Positions 11,849 through 25,100 of a stretch of DNA of 64,000 nt are shown piece after piece. Under the pieces are notes generated by a model. It did no database searches. It worked only from the letters and a program-made list of their open reading frames with translations, and had not been told where the DNA came from. The position numbers and the translations under genes were made by a program. Source of the DNA: Roridomyces roridus (lineage: Eukaryota; Basidiomycota; Agaricomycetes; Agaricales; Mycenaceae); NCBI GenBank assembly GCA_029378245.1, contig JARKIF010000010.1, positions 434,001-498,000 of the forward strand, in the 5' to 3' direction. Every line of letters starts with the position of its first letter. The stretch's first letter is position 1.

Positions 11849-13855
11849 TTACTGCCCCGACGTATCCTCCTCGGTGTTAGTCGCCGTCTCCTCGGTGTTG
11901 GTCGCCGTCTCCTCCTGAGTGTTGGTCACAGGCCCGATGCGAGGCGCAGCCGCCGCTGCAGCCTCAGCAGCTGCAGCCTCGGCCTCGGCGGCGGCCTTTT
12001 CCAGTTCAGCTGCTCGGGCTTGACGTTGAGCCCTGAGCTTGGCCATAGAGTTGACGGCGGTGGGGTTGGTAGAGGCGGCTGACGCGTGGTCGGGGAAGAT
12101 CTGACTGTAGTGCTGTCAGGGAAGCTCAGGACACAGAAACCGTGACACGCACCCAGTCCACCATGCAAGGAGCGCATCGGCGTGAGCTCTCTCGGGAGTC
12201 CCATCCTGCGGTGCTTCAAAGTAGTCGACGAGGAAGTTGTACATTTGCGGGTAAGAGATGCCATAGCATTGCTTGCACCATTGACGGGCGTTGGTAAGGG
12301 AGAGGTGTGTCTATCGAGGGTGTGACTCAGACGGAATGGTTGGCAGACAAAGCATAACGCACCAAGACGGCTATATAGGCGATGGAGCGACCAGTGACCT
12401 TGCCTCCCATGCGGAAGATCTCGGCGGTGTTTCTACGGATGGCGCCCTTCGCGCGTTTGGCGGGCGGGGTGTTCTCGATTTCGGCTTTGGCAGAGGAGGG
12501 GCCGGTGAAGACAGCCTTGAAGCACTGCGACGTTACTATTAGCTGGTTTGTTTCAAAGCAGTAACAACGGACCAAGGTGAGCAAGCGGCTCTTCAAGAAA
12601 CCGTGGTCGACATTGTTTGGATCGCCTTGGAAACCTTCAAAGAAGAGGCGAGCGTAGAAGCTGTCGTTGATGCTAGTCTTTGGCGTCGTTGAGGCGGGGC
12701 CAGTGGTCGAGGACAGAGAACGAAGAGAAGCACGAATGCTTGGGAAAGGAGTGTGGTAAGCTGTCAATCCTAAAGGGGATGTACACAACTCACGCTGCAT
12801 CGCCGACATCGTGCTCAACTGGACAGAGCAGTCCCAGGCAATAATCGTTCTGAATGCCGCGGAGATCTCGGTTTGCTTCTGCCAATATCGGAGGGTACTG
12901 CGGCACTGTTTTGCCCTCGCTGTCTGTAATGGGTGGTGAGTGATTGAAGACGCGAATGTCAGCGGCGTTTTCGCGCTGGTGGTTGAGCACATTGGCCACG
13001 AGACGTGTCACTGTGTCCAAGTCGTCGCTGCGAGAGTCATTGGCGCCCTTCTGAATCTATGCAAAACATCAAAGTCTACGCCTCCGATGCACTGGTGACG
13101 ACGTACCGACACGTAGAAAGAAAGAAGCTCAGCACTCTCCCCCAGCAGCTTTGCTTTGAGAGCAGGTACGAGGCGGTGGATTTCCTTGAATGCTGCAAGA
13201 TTGCGTTCTTCGCTGCAAGGTGTGGTGATCCAGTGAACAACACGGCAGTGGTAAGTTTACTCACTTCCGTTTTTCTGCCAGATATGTCAGCTGCTCGTCG
13301 TTAAGCTCCTCTGCAAATTCGTCCAGGTCCACGTCGTCCAAGGGATTCAATGCATAGGCTTCGGCGTCGGCAACCACGGTGGCGATATCGTCGAACAACG
13401 TCGCGAGCATACGAATCCCGCGGCCCATCTTCATGGGACTTTCCTCCCTGGACAACCATGTGAGTGGATATCGACGACACAGTGGAAGATTGCATGACTA
13501 ACTCATTAGAGTTATGCCTCCTCTTCTTCCGGTTCTCCGCGCTGGTTTTGGCTTTCAATGCCAGGAATGCAGTCTTGTAGCCGCCCTCGTCGGAGCCGGA
13601 GCCGGCGCGTCCACCGAATGGAGTGGTGCCACTTGATCCATGGGAGGATCTTTGACGGGAACGGGAGCGGGAGCGAGAGCGAGAGCGAGAGTTGCGGCGC
13701 GATGTGTTGTGGCCGGGATGTGGCTCCTGCCGTCGTGGGCTACGGGAGCGGGAGGCTTGGCGTCGTGGGCTGCGGGAGCTGGAGCGGCCTCGACTCCGGC
13801 GTTGACGCCGCGGTGGAGGGCTTTGGGAGCCCGGGGAGCGAGATCGGGTGGCCAT
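11849..13855 (-). CDS. DUF6698-type protein with an N-terminal RS-rich region
   Basis: The gene starts MATRSRSPGS at 13855. The first exon encodes long Arg-Ser dipeptide runs (about residues 5-75), then GYKTAFLALKAKTSAENRKKRRH. Later exons encode LDDVDLDEFAEELN (about 13340), then DYCLGLLCPVEHD. They continue with SFYARLFFEGFQGDPNNVDHG (about 12650), ENTPPAKRAKGAIR (about 12460) and FRMGGKVTGRSIAYIAVLVRYAL (about 12400). 'SFYARLFFEGFQGDPNNVDH', the 'PPAKR' spacer and 'GKVT.RSIAY' match my memory of the DUF6698 family, which is expanded in Agaricomycetes and of unknown function. The C-terminus is an Ala/Glu helix (11990-11930) and a Thr-Asn-Glu-Glu repeat. About six short introns are needed. 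The gene is head to head with the transposase at 14116, so it may be part of the same element or a neighbour. Confidence 0.8.
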
Positions 13856-14115
13856 GAAACAAGAGGGAGAAGGGCGAAGAGGTGCGGGCGCTTCGGATTC
13901 TTGCTCTTATACCGCCCGCTGACCATCAAACAGTCCAAAACTTATGGAAAATTTATACTGCCAATGTACTCGTGATTTCTATGTACTAATCAGGAACAGT
14001 CTCACTCGTCCTTGCTACCACAGCCGTTGAGCCGTCTATGCTCAGTGGTCGGACGCGCACCGGCAGCGCGATAGTTTCGACTGCTCGGCTGATATTTCTC
14101 TTCTTCCTCGTCTGC
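13856..14115. promoter_or_regulatory. divergent spacer between the DUF6698 gene and the transposase gene
   Basis: A 260-bp region separates two head-to-head starts. An alternative in-frame ATG at 14038 would add a hydrophobic N-terminus to the transposase and shorten this spacer. No specific operator or TATA element was identified. Confidence 0.35.
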
Positions 14116-17100
14116 ATGTTCCTCTGTGGTGCCCCGAACTGCGAAACAAAGGCAAAATCCGACGCTGCTCTCACTCGTCACCGAAAGGGCTGCACGAAAT
14201 GGATGGAACACCAGACTCTTCAAATTGCAGCCCGTCGTGAGAGAGGCTCATCCAACTCCCCCGGCGTTGTCGGCATTCCAAACAAAAAGCGCAAGGTGCC
14301 CCCGGGGTCCAGCCTGAAAACCCCAGTCTCCCTGCAGCAACGCAAGCAACGAGCCAATTCTTCAGAACCTGTGCGTTCTTTTCTTATTGCACTCAACTGC
14401 ACACCGAACGAGCCGGCTCATACTCGCTGCAGACACTGCCCATTCCCGGGCCCTCTTTCACCGCTCGTAGTCCTTCACCGGACGAAGACGTACCAATGGC
14501 CTTTTTTGAAGCGGATCCCGTACCTTTTGAAGCGGGTCCCGTACCTGTTTTCCATGCAGGGTCCGACTCAGAGCCACCAGCACAACTTGGCCGTCCCAAA
14601 CGAGATATTCGGAAGCCCGCACGTTATAGGGATATTCTCCCTCAGCCGTTACAGCCGGCGAATGATCCAGTGCCGACACCAGCAGCGCCAACCTTGCCCG
14701 CTTTGCCCCGCATATCTCTCATTGTCAGGGATACGTACAATACGGCCGTCAATATGTTTGGCTTGTGGCGCAGCTATCTCCACCGCCCTTCGTATGACCC
14801 GGACCTGCTCATCTCTTTCGATGACTTGTCTACACAATTTTCACGGCAACATGCTACGAGCTCGAATGCGAATGCGACTCCTTCCCCTCCTGCGCCCAAA
14901 GCCCCAAAGGTGATGAGTTGGACAACTACAGCACTCATCGGATGGCTCAACAACGGGCACGCGACCAAGTCAGAGGCCCAGATGGACCTGCTGGCGGATA
15001 TCATTCGGGACCCCCGCTTCAATGCGAAGGACCTGGAGGATTTCAAAGCCAGCCGGGCCAACAAGCAGGTTGACGAGGCGTCCCAGACCGCCTTGCCATT
15101 GTTCGAGGAGTTTCGAAAAACGAGCGTGGAGATCACGGTGCCCTCGGGAGCCTCTGGTGTTCCGTCACGCACATTTGCGGTACCAGGTCTCTACTACCGC
15201 CCGCTCGTGTCCGTCATTAAAGCGGCATTTCAAGACCCTCTCTCCAAGCATTTTCATTTTTCCCCCTTCAAACTGTATCATCGCGCACGCGGCAGTGATC
15301 GGGAGACACGAGTGCTGAGCGAGATATACAACTCCGACGCGTACATCAAGGAACATGACCACATTCAACGTCACGGAAAGCTTCCTCCGGATGACCTGGG
15401 ATGCAAGCGCGAGAAGGCTCTAGCAGGGCTCATGGGCTTCTCAGATTCGACTCATCTCGCCAACTTCGGCACGGCCAAGCTTTGGCCGATTTATCTCTTC
15501 TTTGCCAATCTTTCAAAATATTTCCGTGTTATACCTGAGATTGGTGCGGAAAACCATCTTGCATATATCCCCTCAGTGAGTTATCTTTTCTTCTGCATTC
15601 CCCAGGCTCACGAGAACATTCGACAGCTTCCCGACGCCATCCAAGATGAAATCTCCAAGTTTCATGCCAAATGGACAACTCAAAAGGCCGAGATTTTGGC
15701 CCACTGTCGCCGGGAGCTTTTCCATGCCGTTTGGAAACTGCTCCTTGACGATGACTTCTGCCACGCGTACACATACGGGATTGTCATCAAATGTGCCGAT
15801 GGAATCGAGCGGCGAGTGTACCCACGTTTCTTCACTTATTCGGCGGACTATCCCGAGAAGTGAGTCATCTTTCGCCATAATACTCCAGTGCTTACTTCCT
15901 TCTTGCCAGGGTTCTTATTGCCACAATCCGTGACAACGGCAAGTGTCCCTGCCCTCGCTGTCTGACGTCCAAGTCCCTCCTCAACCGCATGGGATTGATT
16001 CGCGATCTTTCCGCTCGAATCACAGGAGCGAGAAAGTACCTCGCAGACAAGATCGAGATCGCGCGCCGTTGCATATACGACTTGGCCATGGGCATCAAAG
16101 GGGTCAGGGTAGAGGATTTACTTTCGGAAACGTCGTCAGTCCCGACCTTGGTTAGTCTCTCTCTTATATTCGGCCTCTACCCTCGGATGCTCACTTGTCC
16201 CAGAATGCCTTCATTGAACGTCTCGGCGACGACTTTAACTTGCATCAAATGCTAGTTGTCGATTTTATGCATGAGTTTGAGCTGGGTGTATGGAAAAACC
16301 TCTTCACCCATCTCATCCGGCTCTTGTATGCCCTTCCAAATGGGAAAGAGCGTGTCGCCGAGCTGGATCGTCGGTTGGTCCTGTTACGCCCTCCTCCATA
16401 TGCGATTCCTGATCATTTCGGTAGCTACCGTCAAATGCCACGATTCGGGACAGACACTATACGCCGCTTTGCCACCAATGCCTCCGAGATGAAAAAACTG
16501 GGAGCCCGTGACTTTGAGGACCTACTCCAATGCGCCATTCCCGCCTTTGACGGCCTTTTCCCTCCCGAACACAATGATCGTGTCCTCAAGCTCCTGTACC
16601 GGATGGCCGAGTGGCATGCAGCGGCTAAGCTGCGGATGCATACAGATCCGACGCTAGAACATCTCCGCAAGCTTACCCCTGAGATTGGGCGACTCATGCG
16701 GGACTTCAAAAATACTACCTGCTCCGAATTCAATACTGTCGAGCTGCCCCGAGAAACTGCGGCGCGCGCACGACGGGAGCAACGGGCCTCCGAGACAGCC
16801 GGATCCGCTTCACGCCCACAAGTCGTTCCCGCTGACACTCCCGCACCTGTCAGCGCCTCCGTCGCCTCTGCCCCTGCCTCAAAACAGTCCAAGAAGAAGA
16901 CACTGAACCTCAACACCTACAAGTGGCATGCACTCGGAGATTATGTACGGACCATCGAGCTCTTTGGGCCCACAGATTCATACTCCACTCAGCTGGTGAG
17001 TTTTCGTTGTCCATTGAAGTGGGCCCGGCTGATTTTGCTGCAGGGCGAGAGTCTCCATCGCCAGGTCAAGCGGATGTACTCGGTGACGAACAAGCGTGAG

Positions 17101-18308
17101 CATGAAAAGCAGATTGCCATGCGTTACATGCGTCTAAAACGCGCCCGAGTGGCTGCACGCACCAAGCGGAGGCATGCCCATCATGGCCGCTTTGGTGAAG
17201 AACCTTTGGGGTACACACCGCCCGATGTCCACCACCATACCAGCAATGCCCGTCGCTGTCCCATCGATCTATATCGGTTCATACCGGACAAGAGTGCAGA
17301 TCCTGCTGTCGCGGTAAATCTCTAACCCCTGTTTTCTTTCTCTGTCTCATGTCTGCCAGGGCTTTTTACCCAAGCTTCAGGACCACCTTCTGGGGCGAAT
17401 TCGGCACCGCGATTTTGACGGTGACACACACGACGAGTTCACACATGCCGACCGCCAAACCTTATTCATCGTGAACAACACAATCTATGCTACCAAAACC
17501 CTCCGCGTCAACTTCACGACATATGATGTTCGGCGGGACCGAGACACCCTCAATCCCCGCTTCTCCGCATTCCTCATGGTTCGCTCTCCCGAAGACGAGC
17601 CCGGCGCTCATCCGTACTGGTACTGTCAACTCCTCGGCGTATTCCATACTACGGCCTTTACCGCATCATCGATCGACTGCACGGCCCCAGAGTCGATGGA
17701 GTTCCTGTGGGTTAGATGGCTTGGCGTCGAGCCGGGGTATCGCGCAGGCATCAAACGTGGGCGCCTTCCCAAGGTGGGATTCGTTCATGAGTCGGACCCG
17801 TACGCGTTTGGATTCCTGGACCCAGCCCAGGTGATTCGGGGCTGTCATCTTATTCCTGTATTCGCGGGTGGCCGTACCAACGACCTATTGGCCACGCGGG
17901 ATGCTACTGCGGCTCGTGCTATCAACGACACTGAAGACTGGATGAATTATTATGTCGACATGTGCGTCAATCTCACCCCCAGCACTCATCTGTCTGACTC
18001 AGCCTGGCCGCCCTAGCTTTGCGGACAGGGACATGTTCATGCGCTATTTGGGGGGTGGGGTCGGGCATGTCAATCTCACGGTTGTGGAGGAGGAGGAAGA
18101 CTCGATGCAAGTGGATAACGTGGAAGTGGAGGATGGACCGCGAGAGGCTGGCGATCGCGAAGACTCGGGGGATGATTCTGATTCAGACGAAGAGGATGAC
18201 GAAGATGGTGAAGAAGAGCCGGAGGAGGACGGCGAGGATGACGACGAGTTTGGATTAGAGGAGGAGGAAGAGATTCCTGAAGACGACACGGGCTTTGGTG
18301 GCTACTAG
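14116..18308 (+). CDS. Plavaka/CACTA-like DNA transposase (Agaricomycete family)
   Basis: The start MFLCGAPNC opens a Cys/His cluster (C-x4-C...H-x3-GC) resembling a degenerate zinc finger. Intron 1 is 14371-14432. The second exon has near-repeats of (A/G)DPVPFEAGPVP, then SMALL-residue-rich linkers. The conserved core includes DDLGCKREKALAGL, DSTHLANFGTAKLWPIY, HCRRELFHAVWKLLLDDDF, YPRFFTYSADYPEK, CPCPRCL and VDFMHEFELGVWK. It ends with 'FADRDMFMRYLGGGVGH' followed by an acidic tail. These are hallmarks of very abundant Agaricomycete transposases of the CACTA/EnSpm type; I believe Plavaka, but the sub-family is uncertain. Introns lie near 15861, 16150, 16996, 17312 and 17957. Apart from the splice near 17957-18005, which I could not phase, the frame is open throughout, so the gene may encode a full product. 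No convincing TIRs were found around it. Confidence 0.8.
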
Positions 18309-18385
18309 ATGTGATTAATAATACATATTGCCTTTTCGAGACTGGTGGCTCTGCACTCGACTCGGCGACTCTCGACTTTTTGACC

Positions 18386-19037
18386 ATGGGATACTACGAC
18401 TACGAAAACCAGTCGGCAGCGGACGCGTTTCTCAAGGAAGCGACAGGGAAGCTGCGCACTGCGCTGGACCTGGACACGTAAGTGGAATGCTCTATTGCCC
18501 GGTTCCAGGTCAATTGAGCTCCGATGCAGTTGGCCAGACATCAATTACACAAAAGTCAGCACGGAGACTTGCGTGAAACTTCACACAGTGCTCCGAAACC
18601 CTGCGGTCCAGCTGCCCAAGCAGCCCAGGACTCCGCGGCGCATCCGAGTGGCACGAGCCATTAAGGCTGAATTGAGAGCACGGAAGCTCCAGACGTCGGT
18701 TCGGGTGCGAGACGCAGGACTGATGCAGGACTACCTCGATGCCAATCTGCCTCCGCTCCGTGGCTATCTGGGAGCTGCACGCCACAACGAGACAGAGAAG
18801 TTTCGATTCCCGAAGCCGCACTCGACCAAGAGCCTGTTGCAGAACGTCCGAGCCGTCAAAGCAGTGATGGAGTACATCGAGGAGACAATTGAGGGCCCCG
18901 TGGGGGGGGATACAGAGACGGAGGATGATGATAGCGACCATGGCGGCGGGCAGAGTGGGCCCAAGAGGGAGGCGGATGACTCGGACCCGGATCGTACTGT
19001 ATTGGTCGCTGGCCGCTACCTCAAGACCAGTAGTTGA
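18386..19037 (+). CDS. small accessory ORF downstream of the transposase
   Basis: The ATG at 18386 starts MGYYDYENQSAADAFLKEA. An intron (about 18480-18529, GTAAGT...TGCAG) joins ALDLDT to WPDINYTKV. The remaining frame, about 170 residues, is basic (RRIRVARAIKAELRARK), contains LPPLRGYLGAARHNE, and ends in an acidic stretch with DDDSD and ADDSDPD. It begins only 77 bp after the transposase stop on the same strand, which suggests it belongs to the same mobile unit. No domain was recognised. It could also be a host gene fragment. Confidence 0.5.
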
Positions 19038-20110
19038 GTGAAAAGGATGTATTCAAGCTTTATATACATTGCTGGACTCGGGAAAGGGTGCTTGAAGAGG
19101 AGTGAGGCGGTAACAGGTTAACACTTCGGTGGGCTAGATACTAGATAGAAGGCATCTGGTCAGAGCATGCGAGCGCCCGTGAGCAGTAGACCACCTGGTG
19201 ATGGCCTGATGTGCCGTGGTGTGCACCGTACCAGGCCGACGACTGACTCGTGATACTGTTGAGAGCTGGTGGGATGCTGGTGAGCGCGGACGAGAAAGGG
19301 TAGGCACAGCATCGGCTTATCAAAGCTCATCAGTCATGTCCGCTAATACCCGCTATCTACAAATTTCCTGATGACCTCCATCAATCGCAGCTCGATTGCA
19401 GCTCGACTCTCAGCCTCGTGGGCCTATCCTGTCCCCTAATGAGCTTGACGCTATAACGTGCGGAACTCGATAAAAAATACGGTTTCTGCAAGATTTCTGT
19501 GGTCTTGGATCCCAGGAAACGCCGGAGTCCGGCGGCCGGACACTCATCCTCACTCAGTCAACTGACACCCTCGGCCCTTCAGGCTTCAGAGCTGAGCTCA
19601 CCCTACGACCCACCTAGAACCCAACGAATACACCAACCACAGATTACCTCTAAAAGATACGTTAAGAAACAATGGCGAAAGGAACATAGGCGGAACGAAG
19701 CATCAACGAAACATGATACGACCGCAAATATGGAGCACGAACAGAGCAGCAGCGACTTACGAAGATGACCCACGACTGTAAGCAATATTTGTCGGTCAAG
19801 TACCAGCGTAAAATTCTGATTGGCCCGGCCCTTACTATGCCGCAAGCGCGCAAGCTCGTAAACTCGGATTCGTAATCGAACGCTATTCAACTGGCGAGAA
19901 TGTCAGCAGCTCCCGAAATTTTCACAGAAGTTGCCAAGATCTTTTGCAAACGGTTATTTGCTTTACTCAACTCATGAAGTGGCCTTTTTTTGCCGTGACA
20001 GGCGATTAGCAACCAAGATGCTGAGTGGCCAAGCGTATCCTACGGCGCCCTTCACTATCCTGCTATAAAACCATGGCCAACGCGCACCACTGGCAGTCAA
20101 TTCGTCCTCA
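19038..20110. other. intergenic region without a supported gene
   Basis: About 1.07 kb. A short open frame at 19499-19768 is Ser/Arg-rich and lacks any recognisable domain. I searched for a terminal repeat matching the other side of the transposase block (about 11.5-11.85 kb) and saw none. The end just before 20111 presumably carries the monooxygenase promoter. Confidence 0.5.
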
Positions 20111-21482
20111 ATGTCCAACTCTTTGCCCTCGTCGATCGAAGTGTGCATAGTCGGTGCTGGGCCTAGCGGTCTCGCATGTGCTCTCGGACTGGCTGCGCGC
20201 CAAATCCCATTCGTGATCGTCGATGCTCTTCCGGAGGGGCACAATGGCTCCCGCGCGATCGCCCTGAACCCTGGCGCGCTCGAGGTGAATTGTTCAATGA
20301 TCCTAAAAGATGTTTACTAACCCACTTTTTCAGGCTTTGGCAGCGTTCAATCCCCAAGTGTCAGCGGATATCGTGGCAGCAGGGATCCAGGGTCAGGCCG
20401 CTACCATGGTTGACCGACACGACAAGACCGTGTTCAACATACCTTTCAAGGAAAATCTCGAGGCGCACACACAGTTTCCATTCGGACTCGTTCTGCCACA
20501 GCACGCCGCAGAACGCCAGATGCGCCGAGGGTTGCAGCGTCACAATCACCATGCCCACTTTTCCAAACGAGTGACTCAGATCGCAGAAGTCGCTCAAGGC
20601 TCGCAGTACGAGCTGCAATTCGAGTCGGGCGAAGTCTTGACGGCGCGCTACGTCGTTGCCGCCGACGGCCCAAAGTCATTTTTGCGTTCCTTTGCGGGAA
20701 TCCATCTCCGCGATCCCCACACGAACAAGCTGTCAGCTCCAGGGCCCACCGACCCCTCATTCGTCGTTGCAGACGTACTTTTTGACAAGTCATCAACTAC
20801 CGGGCTCCCGAGGGACAGACTGCTCATCAGACTCGGTGACGATGGATTTGTGCTCACCGGCCCAATGCTCGACCCTTCCCTTCCCGAGGAACAGTCTCAA
20901 ACCCTTTTCCGGCTCTACATCGGAATGCCCCACACCCCGCCTTCCAATCCGGATATCGACTATCTGCAGAAGATTTTAGACGCGCGGGGCCCGGGCTCAG
21001 CAACCACCCCGCGAAACGTTCCTAAAATCTCGCAAGTCCTGCACAGTTCGCGTTATCGCACACGGAACACGCTCGCCGACAAGTTCATGCACGCAACCAA
21101 AGGCGGCGCTTACATCATCCTCGTCGGTGATGCAGCGCACACATATGGGCCTGCTGGCGGGCAAGGCATGTCAGCTGGAATTGCCGACGGAGCAGAATTG
21201 GCAGAGGCCATCCACGTTTGCCTTCAAGCCGAGAAGATTGACGTTGAGCGCATTTTGGAGGCCTATGCTACGCGTCGGCGGGGCTTTGCGCGTCATGTAA
21301 TCGATTTGGTGCACAGGATGTCGGAGACGGAGAAGGGAGGCGCAGGCTGGGGCCAGTATTTGAATGTCACTCTTTTGTGGCTGATCACTCGGGTGCCGTT
21401 TGTGAAGCGGTTGGTGATGTGGGATGTGAGCGGCTTGGGTCGGGTTAATTTGAGAGCGACGGAGGCGTGGAAGAACGTGTAG
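20111..21482 (+). CDS. FAD-dependent aromatic hydroxylase / monooxygenase (FAD_binding_3 type)
   Basis: Two exons are joined across a 49-nt intron (20285-20333) with phase 0, giving about 440 aa. The N-terminus has the Rossmann dinucleotide motif VGAGPSGLACAL. A second signature, VVAADGPKSFLR, is the DG motif that binds FAD and NAD(P)H. LVGDAAHTYGPAGGQGMSAG is the GD motif that contacts the ribityl chain. This order is typical of class A flavoprotein hydroxylases (phenol 2-monooxygenase, salicylate or pentachlorophenol hydroxylase relatives). The C-terminus has a hydrophobic segment (VTLLWLITRVPFV) instead of the thioredoxin-like domain of longer phenol hydroxylases. The substrate cannot be told. 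It stands alone and is not in a visible biosynthetic cluster. Confidence 0.92.
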
Positions 21483-21837
21483 TACCATAGATTTCCATAA
21501 CGCGTTTTTAATGTTCAAAAGGGAAACCTTGCCATCAAGATTTGAAACTGTTCTCCGCCTCGCAATGGCGTCCCCACATCCGGAGAAAACAAGAGTGACC
21601 AGAGGTTAACATGGTCGTTTGGTTTGCCAACTTGTGCGCAAATGCCCGTTGGTTATTGTCATCGCGTGGAGAACTGCCGGCGTTTGACTTGTGTATAGAT
21701 TCAACCAGAAATTATTCGATTCGATATTGTCGGCCCCCACCGCGTGCATAGTTGGTGCGTAGTGGGAAAAATACCATCCAGGATTGAACCCCAGTGAAAA
21801 CCCGGTATCAGGAAATATCGCCGGGCATCAGGAAGTA
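21483..21837. other. intergenic flank of the palindrome
   Basis: Non-coding. It contains a short direct repeat (CGGTATCAGGAA, then CGGGCATCAGGAA, at about 21802-21834). It also holds CCCAGTGAAAACC (about 21791), which recurs inverted near 36.1 kb. It ends with GTA (21835-21837), matched by GTA immediately beyond the other palindrome end. Confidence 0.5.
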
Positions 21838-22184
21838 TACACCACAACTATGCCGTAGATTGATATCCGGATGTCAGAGCCACAATGAAATCGCGTGGGA
21901 CAACGTCTGGTAAACTCCATTGTTCCGAGTGGAAACCACAGAGACAATGCCCGGACGTCCATCATCTTTTGTCTCGGCTAGGAACCAGGCGGCCCACGCG
22001 ACCGAATAGACAATGCCACTATCCCATGTCTTGCGAATGAATATACCCTGTCATCTGGGAGTTGCATCGCGTGTTTGCCGAGAGTACAATCAACTGACCC
22101 CCGCCAAGCTTCCGTATGGATTCCGTCTGGGATGCCACCACAATTTCCAATTGCACAATTAAAATATACATGACCACTGGCTCA

Positions 22185-25100
22185 TTATTCTGTTCGAGGA
22201 ATTGGTTGTCCCCGTGCCTCCGCAATATTCTCCCCCTCCTCCTGAGCCCTTGCAGCGGCTTCGGCGGCAGCTTTCTCCAGCTCCTCCGCCTTCTGCCTTG
22301 CAGCAGCTGCCTCCTTCGCTTTCTGCTCAGCCTCATTCTCGCGCTCTTTCCGCTTCCTCGAGGTGGTGCCGCGCAATTGGGTAGCATACCGGATATGGGC
22401 TGCTGTCCTCTCGTCTTCGTTCGCAAAAGCAGGCATGGGATGAATGAGATCACGAGGGAGAATTCGGCGAAGGAGGTGCGCGTTGTGGAAAGCAGAAGTA
22501 TTGATTATGTATCGGGCATGCGTGGTGTGCTCGATGGCTGCCTCTGTGATATTTGTTTCTTCGCGCTCTTGCGTCAGTCGGCGCACACCAGTGGCTGAGC
22601 ATTTCCCCCCTGCGCAGTCGTGTTGAGCGTTAAATAGAAATAATACATCCTATCATCTCTATTTCAGATTTGCATGCGGGTGACCTGGACAGGCTTACCT
22701 CTGCCGGTACAATGCGGATGACCCGCTTGTTACCTCGGCGGTAGAGCTGGGGCATTCCATAGACGGGATGCTTGTCTTCCGAGATGTCGAAATGATCTAC
22801 CACCGCCAGAACGAGATTGGTGTCGTTCATGGAGACCAACAAGTCAAGGATTTGCCCGACTGTGACACAGTCCTTCTTCCCCTGGTCCACGAGCGTGAGC
22901 ACATATTCTCAGATTCAGGGCACGGAGCACGAACCTGTGAATTGAAGAATATCCAGGAACTTGTTGAGCATGAGTCGCCGCTCCGGGCTATCATAGTGCT
23001 GGCTTGATGCCACGATCCTCCCAGACATGCGTAGCCTGCGAAATTGAGAGCGTTTTGTGCCAGCGTCATGTTCAAGCTGAAGACTTGTCGTTCGGGGCGA
23101 GGCATTCCAGCTTGTCGTTTCGCCATCGGGGCCAGTTTTGCGTCACCTATATGACTATTTATATCGTCAAATCGAGGAGAGAAACTGCGGACGCACCTGG
23201 CCTGGGATCATCACGCACATTCAGACCCATCATTCTCTTCAAGTTCGGTTGGCTGTCCATGAAGCGCTTGACTGATGGACCGGCTGACCGCCATTCTTGG
23301 GAATCCGCGTCGAACCACGATGCTCCTAGAGCCACAGCACGCGCTCCTTCTTGATTTGCCAATTGTCTTGCGATGTCTCGACTTGGAGCCCGATGGTTTG
23401 AAAGAATTGAGCCTGCACGGAACACTCCGTTGAACGACTCGAATATTTCTGTTGCAACGCCAATGAGCGGTCCGAACGCGCGCGCATCATCAGGTAGGTG
23501 CGTGAGGAGGTGCAACTTGATTTTCAGAATCATCTTGGACGGATCGATCTCTGCGAACGCGTCCAACACGTTGCTGACAGCGACTCGAAGATCACCCTGA
23601 AGTCAATAAGTCAGCTCCAAACTCTGTTTAAAGGGCCTCCACGCACACAGTACTGGGCCATATTGTCAATCTCCGGCACCCAAAGTAAAGCAGCTAGGCC
23701 GCCGACTGCTTTCCAAGCCGCATAATGAACGCCGTCAACGAGATCGCGCATGTGGAATACCCCGGTTTGAATCACGGCCTTCAACTGTCGGCCAATGAGC
23801 GAGTTCGCATACTGCATGATGTAGTTGGCGCGGATGGGTGGGATGTTGAGACCGTCGATCTCAGTGGCTTGCATGCGCTGAGCGTAGGTGGTCTTCTCAG
23901 CATCCTTCCAAACATTGTGGGAGTACCACCAAATGTACTTGACAATCCCCAGCAAAATGATATGGAGAATCTCGAGCGACGTGTCTTGGGTGGGGTCATG
24001 GCCTGTATTGAAACGATGAGACTCGAACGAGAACGAAAAGTGTACAAGCTCACCGGGCATCAGAAAGAAAGGATTGACCATCTCCTCAAACTTCTCATCA
24101 ACCCAAGTTCGCCGCTGCTTTGCAAACTCTTCTCAAAGATCACGAACGCGCATGTTACGGGCACGTCTTGTACGCTCCGACTTGACCCATTCTTCACAGT
24201 CCTGCATAATCTTGTTGATCCAATACTGGGCGTACGAGTCTTTGATTCCAGTGTCAGATTGATTGTCGCCGACATGAGTCGCGACTCCGTTACAAGCGAG
24301 GTAGAGCTGTTCACGAACAACCTTGAGCACAGTTGCCTTGTTCCGTGGACGTCCAGGCTGCATTTGTTCAGAAAGAGAATCTCGAGAGACAAAAAACGCA
24401 CCGAAAAGAAATCATGATAAGTCTGGTTTGTCTGCTTCGTCACCTGAGTCCCGCCAACTTCGCATTTCCGACATGGCAAGTTGCCTTTGTCGCCGATGTG
24501 GCTGCAAACTTCGCTCTGCATCGGATTATCGGAGGCATCGACATTCACGCCAAGGATGAGCAGTGCTTTGTCCTGGGTAAGAGGGTCTTTGACCACAATC
24601 GGATCCTCATGCGTCCCACTGATGAATCATGTAAGTCGTTGCAGGGCCACCAGAGCAGAGTTGGACTTACACGATCAATTTGCGAATTTCACAGAACTGT
24701 TCAGGCACAGTGGCGTGCTGGGAAGTCGACACGAAGTGTACATACGCTTCTTGCTGATGGAATGCTCGAGGCAGATTCGCGTTGGTGAAATAGCAGTTGA
24801 AATGCTTGTTCCAAGACTTGGAGCGATTGCCCGAGACATTGTCAGAGAAAAAGTTGATTAAGTTGGTATAAATGGGGCGGCCCTGTGCGATTTTGCGGAG
24901 GGGATGCGGCATCCGGTCGGGGTATCCATCTTCCACGGAGTCGACTATCTGGGCGTCAACAAAGGAATTATATGACAAGAAACACCACTCACTTGACCAG
25001 CCTAGCGGCATTTCTTGGCGGTGCTCCAAATCATGGACATTCAATGCGAGGTCCATTGTGGATATTTCGATCAGTGCTACATCGACCACCGTCGCGATGC

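Noticed and set aside
14038..14115. Upstream ATG that would give the transposase a hydrophobic N-terminal segment
   Set aside because: A signal-like leader makes no sense for a nuclear transposase; the ATG at 14116 directly before the Cys/His cluster is preferred.
19499..19768. Open frame between the transposon block and the monooxygenase
   Set aside because: Composition and lack of splice signals suggest chance; nothing recognised.
22019..22453. Arg-rich frame overlapping the 3' end of the transposase-like gene (and its mirror at 34222-34656)
   Set aside because: Alternative-frame shadow of the Ala/Glu-rich C-terminus.
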